Shown in pieces: positions 1-8,489 of a stretch of 12,778 nt of DNA. The notes beneath the pieces are model-generated. The model was given only the letters and a program-made list of their open reading frames with translations, was not told the origin of the DNA and ran no database searches. The translations under genes were made by a program, and so were the position numbers. The stretch's first letter is position 1, and every line of letters starts with the position of its first letter. This DNA is from Physocladia obscura (Eukaryota > Chytridiomycota > Chytridiomycetes > Chytridiales > Chytriomycetaceae), in assembly GCA_027596945.1 (NCBI GenBank), contig JADGJH010000761.1, positions 1 through 12,778 of the forward strand, given 5' to 3'.

Positions 1-409
1 AAAGAAAATGAAATATATTTCAAATGAAAAATGAAAGAATTTTCACAAAGAATTGTTGTTTGCAAAATCTCTCTAATCTCGCGCTTTGTATTTTCAAGTG
101 AAAAAGTGATCATTGAAGGAAATTGAAAAGTTAAAGCTATAGAAATTTGATAAAGCTCTGTCAGTCCATATGAACACCGTCACTTCAAATCAAACTTATT
201 CTTGAGTGTTAAAGATCAGAATGTTCAGTAGATATTTTCAGATGGCTGAAATTCCTCATGTCAAATATCCAGATTTTTTTCGGAAACTCATCCATGTAAC
301 CAAACCCTGTCGATGGATTCGGTTAATTTTCATCATATTAATCGCCATTTTGAGAAAAAGCTTATTTTTTGTTTATTTCAAAACATTCACACATTAATCA
401 AGACACACA
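1..409. other. AT-rich non-coding region downstream of STI1
   Basis: No gene is supported here. The longest open frame (206-397, plus, 63 codons) is rich in Phe, Ile and Lys as expected from AT-rich sequence, has no recognisable motif, and runs through the STI1 poly(A) signal. The right end is the 3' untranslated region of STI1. I see no RNA gene or repeat. Confidence 0.6.
372..377 (-). terminator. Poly(A) signal of the STI1 gene
   Basis: The minus strand reads AATAAA here, 33 nt after the TAA stop codon at 412-410, and is followed by an A/T-rich stretch. Position and sequence fit a canonical polyadenylation signal. The cleavage site itself is not visible. Confidence 0.55.
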
Positions 410-3062
410 TTAACGTGTCTGGATTATTCCTGCATTGATCAAAGTTCGAATCTTTGCAGCAACATCAGGGTTCTTCATATGACTGAATAGAAAAGAAAAT
501 TATGGCATATATTAATTAGAAACAAAGCAGAATACGAAATACTCACTCTCTAGCTGCAGCTGGATCTTCCTGCATCTGCTGCAAAATTGATTTCATGACA
601 GGGTCAGCCATGATTTTTTGCACTTCTGGATTCTTCATTGCATTTTCCAACACTTCCTCACGGCTTCCTCCCCCAGATTGGACTTCATTTAGACCAGCAT
701 ATGCTTTCATTAACTATGCAATTAAAAAATTAGATCACCGAACAAAAAATCAAATTACTTCGTACTCACCACTCCATCAATCTCAGCACCGTGTTTTTTC
801 TCAACATCTTTCTCTTTCGCTTCATTGCATGCATCAATAGCCTTCAGCCAGTCTCTTTTTGCGACAAGAATCGATGCTTTTCGCACATATGCTTTGACAA
901 ATGATGGGTCAAGTTTCAACGCCTCGTCACAGTCTTTATCTGCTTCCGGAAGCGCCATCAACTTAATATAGCATGCTGCACGATTCGAGTAGTTTCGCGG
1001 ATCTTGGTCGTTACGTTTGATGGCTTCAGTGTAATGCTTAACGGCGTCGGCATAGCTGTGTTTCTTGAACAGCTCATTTCCAAGTTCACGTGCGGCATCG
1101 GCAAGGGATGGATCGCGATAAGCTTCCTTTTCGGCAGCTTTTTGGAGTTTCTCAACCTCACGAAGTTTCGTGAGCACATCAGGAGTGCGATGTTCAGATA
1201 ATGACTTTTCGAAATATTTGATTGCGTTCGGAAGATCAGAGAGCTTTTGGTATGCAGATCCCATGCGAGCAAATGCTTTAGCGATAAGTTTGTAGTCGGC
1301 ACGCTGCTCACGGCCCTTTTCAACCGCATTGTCACAAGTCTTGATGCATGCATCGAAATCACCCATCTCGAATTGAACGGCTACCAGTTATTTTTTTTTT
1401 TTTTTTCCATCATCAGAATTCAAATTTTTGTTTTCAGAGAAAATAATTTACCAGATTTGTTTGTCAAAACAGCAACATTAGTATCATCCAATTCCAAAGC
1501 TTCGTTATATTTCGCCAAGGCTTCGGTAAAAGCGCGCTTCTTGTAAAGAGCATTTCCAGCTTCCTTGGCCTTGTCAGACTTAGCGCGCTTATTTTTCTTC
1601 TCTTTCTCTTCGTCGGCTACCTCTTCTTCAACTTCCATTGGCTCTGGAGATTTTGGCTTTGCGGCTTCCCTTGGTTTCGCTGGAGCAGGTTTTACCTCTT
1701 CCTTTACCTCCTCCATCTTTGCATCTTCTCTGATCTGCGAATCCATTTCGTCCCTTCCCATAGCAGTGGCACCATCTAGTCCCATTAAACCAAGCATTGT
1801 GTTCATAATACGTGGGTCTTGCATGTATAAATTGATGTTCTTAGGGTTCTTTTGAATTTCTGCAATTTTTTGGACATAATCCGGCTGTGAAAGAAGTGGT
1901 GAAAGTTTTGGGTTTCCGGCAATTTTTGAAAAAACGTCACCACCGAACAATTTTCCAAGTCCAGCTTTATAAGAAATTAACTTTCGGAAAAAGAAAAAAC
2001 CAAAACATAAAAAAAGACAAAACTCGCGACACTAACCTTCTTCTGCGTCAGAGTCATCACGAATAAGAGCCTTAGCTTCTTCGAGGGATTTTTTTGTTGC
2101 AGCATTGTTAGGTTCAATTTCGAGACCTCTGTTATACGCGTCAACAGCCTCCTGGTATTTTGCCAGCCCATGTAGAGCGGCACCTTTGCGTGAATAGCCT
2201 TTCGCCCAGCCAGGATTAATTTTAATACATTCTTCGGCGTCGATTAAAGCCTTTGAATAGTTTTTGATGGAAGTATATGATGCCGATCTGCAAAAATGTG
2301 TAAGGTATGTGGAAAAAAACAAGTAGAAAAAAATATTATAACCTGTTGGAATAAAGAACATGGTTTTTTGGATCTTTTGAAATTGCGTCAGAGAAATATT
2401 TGATTGCTACAGTGTGATTTCCGGCCGAAAAGGCTTTGTTTCCGGCTGCCTTGAGCTCCTCAGCAGAGAGCGCAGAAGTATCTGCTGAGTAAGTTTTCAA
2501 TAACTGCTCGACTTTAGCGATATCCGCGCCAACAACCTGTTTTGGTCATGAAATTCGTCAGTATTTGTAGCAAAAGTTGCCAATCAGAGGAAAACCTGAT
2601 CCAACTGTTCGCCATTTTTGAAAAACATAAAAGTGGGCATTGCAGAAACTTCGTATGTTGCGGCGATCGATTTTTGATCGTCGACATCGACTTTCAGGAA
2701 ATTCACGTTACCATATTCGGAACTGAGTGCTTCGAATCTATTCACATGTTGGTCAAGCATAAAACAAATAGCATTTCAGTTTGAAACCAAGTCTCCAAAT
2801 ATTTACCTTGGAGCAACAGCTTTACACGGTCCGCACCAAGTAGCCGTAAAGTCAACCAGCGTCTGTTATTGCAGTTTTTTTTTTTGTTTGTTTTTTGAAT
2901 ATTTTGAGTCAAGATAACACCACGCATTACCAGTTTGCTGTTGTTGACGTATTTAGAGAACTGCAGAAAATCAAATGCTTAGTATATCGACTATTTTCGC
3001 GTATGGATAAAGTCGCTTACCTCATCTTCGGAGTGGATCGCAATAGTTTGGCCTCCCATCAT
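410..3062 (-). CDS. STI1: Thioredoxin-STI1/Hop fusion co-chaperone, 692 aa, 10 exons
   Basis: STI1/Hop hands client proteins from Hsp70 to Hsp90 in the cytosol. Visible domains in order: thioredoxin (residues 1-106, WCGPC at 33-37, cis-Pro77), TPR1 (about 115-230), DP1 (240-302), a charged linker (303-368), TPR2A (369-480), TPR2B (505-613) and DP2 (614-692). By alignment from memory to human Hop, the carboxylate-clamp residues are all present in TPR1 (K119, N123, N154, K184, R188) and in TPR2A (K372, N376, N407, K444, R448). A basic stretch KKNKRAK at 361-367 could be a nuclear localisation signal. The STI1 part is about 580 aa, close to yeast Sti1. The C-terminus, [18 protein letters not shown], is typical of fungal Sti1. 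The start has two adjacent ATGs (3062 and 3059); the second has the better context (A at -3, G at +4). The oddity is the thioredoxin domain: there is no Met between it and TPR1, so a separate STI1 start is unlikely. Confidence 0.93.
410..3062 (-). other. Splice map of the STI1 fusion gene
   Basis: Exons in transcript order: 3062-3021, 2960-2931, 2862-2807, 2737-2596, 2536-2343, 2287-2037, 1964-1452, 1380-770, 713-547, 482-410. The nine introns are 55 to 72 nt, all GT...AG. Donors include GTAAGC, GTAATG, GTGAGT (twice) and GTTAGT. Intron 1 holds a branch-like TACTAAG. The coding sum is 2079 nt, which is 692 codons plus TAA, and every exon phase matches its neighbour. The weakest donors are intron 4 (GTTTTC) and intron 5 (GTTATA), but the protein across both joins matches the thioredoxin and TPR families. 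Confidence 0.85.
2489..3062 (-). other. Thioredoxin domain encoded by exons 1-5 of the STI1 gene
   Basis: This segment encodes residues 1-106, a complete classical thioredoxin fold. Strand 1 is QTIAIHS, strand and active site are [14 protein letters not shown], the next strand is [10 protein letters not shown], the cis-proline loop is SAMPTF, then [16 protein letters not shown] and a final helix IAKVEQLLK. Both active-site cysteines (C34, C37), the buried Asp28 and Pro77 are present, so it should be a working dithiol oxidoreductase. The final helix runs straight into the TPR1 leader [13 protein letters not shown] within one uninterrupted exon (2536-2343). Confidence 0.9.
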
Positions 3063-3088
3063 CGAAATGTTTTTTTGTTTTTTTTTTT

Positions 3089-3151
3089 TCAAATCACAAA
3101 AGTTTCCAAAAGCTTCCACTCAGCCAAACCCTTCTGAACAACAAAGATCAT
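3089..3151 (-). other. Possible upstream ORF of 20 codons in the STI1 leader
   Basis: An ATG on the minus strand at 3151-3149 opens a 20-codon frame (MIFVVQKGLAEWKLL...) ending in TGA at 3091-3089, 26 nt before the STI1 ATG. It is only relevant if transcription starts upstream of 3151. It overlaps the heat-shock-element-like sequence at 3146-3163, so the two readings compete. Short open frames are common by chance. Confidence 0.2.
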
Positions 3152-3163
3152 TCCAGAAACCTC
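3146..3163 (-). promoter_or_regulatory. Heat-shock-element-like sequence upstream of STI1
   Basis: The minus strand reads GAGgtTTCtgGAAtgATC, which fits alternating nGAAn/nTTCn units at 5-bp spacing: the two central units are perfect and the outer two match 2 of 3 bases. It lies about 85-100 nt upstream of the start codon. Yeast STI1 is a heat-shock-factor target, so the position makes sense. Another perfect TTCttGAA pair lies at 3347-3354. A four-unit element with two imperfect units can arise by chance in AT-rich DNA. Confidence 0.35.
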
Positions 3164-3208
3164 TTTCCTAATCGTAATCTTGAATATTGTATTTTTTCAA
3201 CTCTTTTA

Positions 3209-3216
3209 TTTTTATA
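3209..3216 (-). promoter_or_regulatory. TATA-like sequence upstream of STI1
   Basis: The minus strand reads TATAAAAA about 150 nt upstream of the STI1 start codon. If used, transcription would begin near 3180 and the leader would include the 20-codon upstream ORF and an A-rich stretch (3063-3090). TATA-like strings are frequent in this base composition. Confidence 0.25.
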
Positions 3217-3750
3217 TCAATTTGTTCAAAAATATTATTGCAACTTGAAGCGTCCCGTATTCCTCCTCTTTTTTACAAAAAATCTGTTTGAACTGAAAGT
3301 CCAAAATTTTTACTCCCTGATAGCAGAATCAAAATTCCAAGAAGTTTTCTTGAATTTTGATCAAATTTATCAATACTTCACAACAAAGTATCGCAATTTA
3401 AAACTTATTTTCGTAGCGCATTTGTTGCTGCACTAATTGAACTTTTTCATATGTAATTATTTCTCTTAGATTAAAAACCACACATGCAAAGAATGATCCA
3501 GCAAAATACTCAAAAGATAGATGCCAGCGCTACGCTTGATGACAAAATGTTGAAACTTCATTATAGTTACTATGATTACCAGACATGTTTGAAATCCCCC
3601 TTGATACTTGATCAACAAGTTCGTCGTTCTCATACAGAAGTGGCAAAAAACTGAATTTACTGCTGTAAGGAAATTAAAATTAATTTGACGATGAATATTC
3701 ATTAAGAACAAAGCCTATTTCTTTCCAAACAGTTGTAAAAAAAAAAGTGA

Positions 3751-3758
3751 TATAAAAG
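3751..3758 (+). promoter_or_regulatory. TATA box of the plus-strand small gene
   Basis: TATAAAAG is a consensus TATA box, 47 bases before the ATG at 3798. Transcription would start near 3780, giving a short leader. This also supports 3798 as the true start rather than a second exon, since the box would otherwise lie inside an intron. Confidence 0.6.
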
Positions 3759-3797
3759 ACAAAATTCTCACAGACAAAACAAATTCAACTCATTAAT

Positions 3798-4304
3798 ATG
3801 GCGAACGCGCTCAGTTATAACGCAACATACATCGGTGCCAACTGCACCTCGTCCAATATTGTCTCCGCGCAGCTTTTCAGCGGCTGTTCTGAAACTCCCG
3901 CTGTCTCGCAATCCAACTGTCAGAGTTTTCCTGAGCAGTATGTAGGCGATTATTCGCAGCTTAACGGCTGCACAATTGACGCAAACACCACATCCTTCTC
4001 ACTGGCACTGTTTGCAAACTCAGCCTTTGTCGAGTTCCGTAATTTCGGTTCCTTTAACGCGTGCAACGAAACCAACCAATCCACTCAAGTCAATGTATTT
4101 GCCCTCGATTTTTGTCAGCCGCATTCAACTGGATCAGAAATTTTGTCTCTCAACGGAACCGCAATTTCTGTTCTGGCCTTCAGCTCAACAAACTGTACTG
4201 GTGTTCCTTCACCAGCTTTTACATACATTGGAAACGGAACTTGCCAGTTGGGCCCTGAATCGCATTACTACATTGGCAATATTCAGACATATCCAAGAGG
4301 GTGA
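3798..4304 (+). CDS. Cys-rich protein with many N-glycosylation sequons, 168 aa, unknown function
   Basis: I do not recognise the family. It is a single exon with a good start context (A at -3, G at +4) and a TATA box upstream. It has 8 cysteines (residues 16, 30, 41, 58, 89, 106, 133, 149), an even number that fits disulfides, and 8 N-X-S/T sequons (Asn 8, 15, 63, 90, 93, 119, 132, 146). It is rich in Ser, Thr, Asn and small residues. This looks like an extracellular or cell-surface protein, yet the N-terminus MANALSYNATYIG has no hydrophobic signal sequence and there is no membrane segment. Two NCT motifs (15-17 and 132-134) hint at an internal repeat. Two 60-base lines are 55% and 47% GC against 35% in one flanking line, and C-ending codons are common, which fits high expression. 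It converges on the TTC6-like gene. Confidence 0.72.
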   Translation: MANALSYNATYIGANCTSSNIVSAQLFSGCSETPAVSQSNCQSFPEQYVGDYSQLNGCTIDANTTSFSLALFANSAFVEFRNFGSFNACNETNQSTQVNVFALDFCQPHSTGSEILSLNGTAISVLAFSSTNCTGVPSPAFTYIGNGTCQLGPESHYYIGNIQTYPRG

Positions 4305-4354
4305 TATAGCTTGCCAACAGTACAAAAAATTATATAATACATTTTTTTTTCAAT

Positions 4355-4360
4355 AATAAA
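4355..4360 (+). terminator. Poly(A) signal of the plus-strand small gene
   Basis: AATAAA lies 51 bases after the TGA stop at 4302-4304. Cleavage 10-30 bases downstream would fall inside the last coding exon of the opposing TTC6-like gene, whose stop codon is at 4367-4365, so the two transcripts would overlap at their 3' ends. Confidence 0.5.
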
Positions 4361-4364
4361 AACC

Positions 4365-7300
4365 TCAAAGCAAGTTTTCTAGTACATCTTTTTCACTAAC
4401 AATATCCTTTGCATAATCTTCCATAGATTCCAAAACACGTCCTTGTTTTCCACGGACTTTTGCACGAGCGTGATGTGCAGATGGATCTTGAGGTGATAAT
4501 GTCAATACCATTGAAAAATCTTTATCCGCTTTTTCATAGTTTCCTTGTTTTTGAAAAAGCTGAGCTCTATTGAAATAAACTTCAGCTGACTGTGGATTCA
4601 TGGAATTTGCAATGTTTAAATCTTCAAGAGCACCTTCTAAATCTGCAAGAAAATATTTAATGATTTACAAATTAAAATAGTTTTCAACCATTCAATTGAG
4701 CTCTTGTGATTCCTCGGTTCAAAAACGCGGCATCGTCTTCAGGATCGTATTCCAAAGACTTATTGAAAAACTGCAACGCAGTTTCCCATCTTGATTGGCC
4801 AAAATACAGATTTGCAATGTTAAAGTATGCTAATGCATACGTTGGATCGATTTTAAGTGCCAGCTGTTAAATTTAAATAAAAATCACGAAATAACGAAGA
4901 ATATGCGAAATTATTTACCTGATTGTCTTGCAATGCTTTTGTGTAATCTTTCAGTGCAGTGTAAATTACAGCACGATTTGTCAGATATTCTGGATTTTTC
5001 GGCAATAGCTTCTATATTTCTTTTGTTAGCAAATGGATAAAATTCAGACATTTTCTCAGACTTAACTATTGCTTGACTAATGTCTATAAGAGCACCAAAA
5101 TGGTTTTGCATAGTGTAATTTACAACGGCTCTTCCTTCCAAAGCCGAAGTACATTCTGGATCAACGGCTAAGGCTCTTGTAAAAAGATCCCATGACTTAT
5201 GAAGAAAGAAGTATTAATGATTGTAAAATAAAACTGCAAAAGCTACCTTTTGATAACGACCTTGCATTTGAAAGGTGTATGCCATATTTATATATGCTTC
5301 AGTACACAACGGATACATATGCATGACGCGTGCATAATCTCGCCTGAAAGTGGGCCATATTAGTTAAAAAATGGAGAAATTATACATTACTTTGCAGAAG
5401 CGCAGTTCCCAATCGACGCATGAACATTACCACGCCCCAAAAGTGCTTCAGTCAACGTTTGGTTTACTTTGATAGATGAACTGAAAGCTTCAAGAGATTC
5501 TTCTGTGCGGCCAACTTTTTGCAAACATAAAGCCAAGAGTCCATGAAGTCTTGCATCCCCGGGAAAGTAATCGCGAGCTGCGTACAAGTCAAGTAAAGCA
5601 TTTTCAGCATCACCTTGTTTCCAATAAATAAGTCCTCGGTTTCGGTAAGCATTCTATTTTGTTTAATAATTAGGTTGAATCGCAAATTTGTTGCTTGGTA
5701 GAAACTTACAGAATCATCACAAATTAATAGGACAATACTATAGTCCTTAATTGCGTTTTTATAGTCTTCTAGCAGCTGATAAGTGACTGCTCGATTATAG
5801 AATGCAAAATGACACATCTGAAGTTAAGATTTAGTTTTAAATTTTCAAGTGAATTCCATGAAACATACTTTATCCAGATGAATTGCTTTTGTAAAGTCAG
5901 CAATTGCTAACCCAAATTGATGTATTTTACAATTACAAGCACCACGAATAAGGTGCGCTCTGATACTTGATGGTTCTAGACGGAGAGCCGAATTGCAATC
6001 CTCGATCCCTTCAGCAAAATTGCCTGAAATAAATTTTATATGTTAGAAACAAGAGAGTCGGAATTCTTGAACCTTTCAATTGATTATAAGATGCTCGTGA
6101 TAGATAAGCCTCGAAATATTTTGATTCCAGCTTTATTGCCTGTGAAGATATGAACATTGTTCAACAACTCTCTTGAATTCAACAAATACTCACTATATCC
6201 AAGTCAGCAGCTCCTTTTTCGTTGCCATCATGCAATTTACAAATTCCACGACGATAATACGCCTGGAATACGAATTAATGTAGAGAAAGAAGAAAAAAGA
6301 AGATACCTTTGAAAAAAGTGGATCGACGACAATACATTTTGTGTATTCCGCGATTGCATTTTGCCAATCTTTAATTGTTTCATAACAGATACCTTTTTGA
6401 AGATATAAATTGGCGATTTGAGGATCCTTGCTTTTGCTGAATTCAAGCGCCTTTGAAAGATCTCGAATAGCTCCTATATGCAATATCGTTTTTTGCAAAT
6501 GAGAAAATAATTGTAGCAAATATCGATACCTTCATTATCTCCACACTTGATGCGAGCCTTTGCGACTAGCACATAAAGTGACGCATCGTCCAATCGTTCG
6601 TGCTTTATTCTTTCATTAAATTCCGCAATTATCTGGTAGTACTTTCTTTGGAAGGACAGCACAAGCGTTCTCTAAAATGATGTTAACAATATTAAAAAAA
6701 ATAAAAAAAAATAAGTGTTTTCATTTTACCTGCATGAAAGTTTGCGCGATTCCAGGATTGAGTTCAAAGGCTGAATAAAAATCGTAAATCGCATCTTTTA
6801 TTTTGCTGAATGGATGATTTCAGTTCATCTTAATTTATTTTTTTCACTCACCCTTGCTTTAAAAGCAATCTTCCTCGATATAGATACAATAAATAATCAC
6901 TGGGGCAAAGATGCATGGCTTTTGAATAATCTTTTATTGCACGCTCAAGGTAGTTGAGAGCGTTGGCAATTGCTGCAGCTTTCTTCAACTTCTTGGACCT
7001 TTTGTCTGTATTACCTCTTGATAAAACTTCAATATCTTGGCTTGATTCACTGTGAAGAATTTGAAGTAAGTCACCACGGCACAGATAGGATTTAATTTGA
7101 ATCGGATCTGGAAATCACATGAATCACATGATTAAATTAAATGTAAATATTTATGCACCGGCAAACCATGAATTATAGATTTATCAAAACAATCAAGAGC
7201 TCGATGATAATCGTCAAAAAATCTCATGTACAAAATTCCCAGATTTTGCCAGGCAAGTGCTTTGGTGGGCTCAAGTTCAACAACTGGTACGCAATATTTA

Positions 7301-8489
7301 AAACACGTTAATAAAACAAGCTTCTTTCACCTGTCACGTAATCTATAGCAGCAAGTTCATATTTTTTGAGCTTATAATAAATCATTGCTAAAAATAAAAC
7401 GTGAATTTCTTTGAAGTGGCATGGAAACTCATACTCATACCACGTTGAAAAAAAGCTTCGGCGTTTGTGGGCCCATCATCCAATAATACAGACACGCTGA
7501 AATCTTCAATAGCCTTCCGTTTATTTCTCTCCCGAAGTAAACAGCCGCGATAAAAATAAACATCGGCTCGATCAGGAGCAAGTTGAACAGCCAGAGTCAA
7601 GTCACGCAAACCCTCTTCCCATTTAGCCAAATACGCATTTGCTCTACCTCTATAGAGATACGCCTGTCCGTTTTCAGGATTCAGTTGAATTAATTTTGTG
7701 AAGGCTTGAATTCCATCGTCCCACAGTTCTCGCTGAAAGCTATAAACAGCCAAATTATGAATTGCGTGCTCATTTTTCGGGTCGAGTTCTCGAACCATTC
7801 GAAAGTCTTCGTTTGCGTAAACCATTTCCTGAATTGACTCGTAAGTATATCAGATTTTATAAACTGCAATTACATTTTCGGCTTCAAACAAGCATGCGCG
7901 ACGGTAATAACCTTCAGCTTCATCTGGTTTCATGCGAATAATTTGAGAATAATTCACAATTGCTAACTTTATCAGTCCTAAAATCAGAGTGATTAACTTG
8001 CCTTCATTTATTTTTGTTATTCAACAAACCCAAAGTTGCAGGTTCCAGCGGAAGACCAGAAGATCTTTCTTCAACAGTCAACTCTTCATAAATTTTAGCT
8101 TTGGACAAAAAAGCGCCATAATGCTGTCAGTAAATATCAAATTAGTTTATCAAATTGATGTTTAAAAAATGGCCACTTGTTTGTTCGTGTCTGTTATAGC
8201 ATCCAAATCTTTCAACGCTCGTTCAGTATCTCCCCATCTTAAATAAAGTTGATGTCGATGCCATAAAGCATCAGAGTGAAAAGGATCTGTTTATGCATAT
8301 GAGTCTTTTGTAAGTATTTACAGACAATTTCACTCTACCGTATTGGAGAGCCTTCATTAAATCTGCCAAAGCTTCATCATATCTTTTTACTCGACCCAGC
8401 AGAATTCCACGTCGTCGTAAGAATGCAGGAATCGGTAGATTAGATGCCATTATTAACTTCGTAAGTTTTTCGATTTCACCAACAGGATC
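4365..8489 (-). repeat. About 28 tandem TPR units in the TTC6-like protein
   Basis: Exons 7-27 encode consecutive 33-37-residue units with the TPR pattern: small or aromatic residues around positions 4-11, Gly/Ala near 8 and 20, Tyr/Phe near 24, and Pro near 32. Clear examples are QAYLYRGRANAYLAKWEEGL and FAFYNRAVTYQLLEDYKNAI. I counted 28 by eye; the first three and last one are the most divergent. Unit 10 carries an insertion of about 30 residues (around 1567-1595) rich in Ser and Lys. The repeats are divergent at the DNA level, so the array is old. Confidence 0.85.

Larger units (their letters stand above)
3063..3797. other. Divergent intergenic region between STI1 and the plus-strand gene
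   Basis: About 735 bp separate the two divergent start codons. Besides the sites listed separately, it holds T tracts at 3070-3089 that become an A-rich leader next to the STI1 ATG. Open frames at 3245-3436 (plus) and 3466-3711 (minus) have no recognisable family motif and an AT-driven composition. A hydrophilic minus-strand frame at 3649-3530 lies just downstream of an acceptor-like TTTCCTTACAG and might be an exon remnant, but I cannot join it to anything. Confidence 0.5.

Noticed and set aside
1391..1406. Long T tracts (1391-1406, 2875-2885, 3070-3089, 12460-12474, 12752-12776) as retroposon tails
   Set aside because: They lie in introns and leaders, with no target-site duplications or element body beside them; they fit the general A/T-tract habit of this genome.
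2489..2536. Thioredoxin and STI1 as two adjacent separate genes
   Set aside because: No stop codon ends the thioredoxin and no Met starts TPR1; both lie in one open exon and the phases agree on both sides.
3798..4304. Horizontal transfer of the small gene because of its higher GC and lack of introns
   Set aside because: STI1 exons reach a similar GC (one line counted at 47%), so high expression with C-ending codons explains it equally well; a lack of introns in a 168-aa gene is not unusual.
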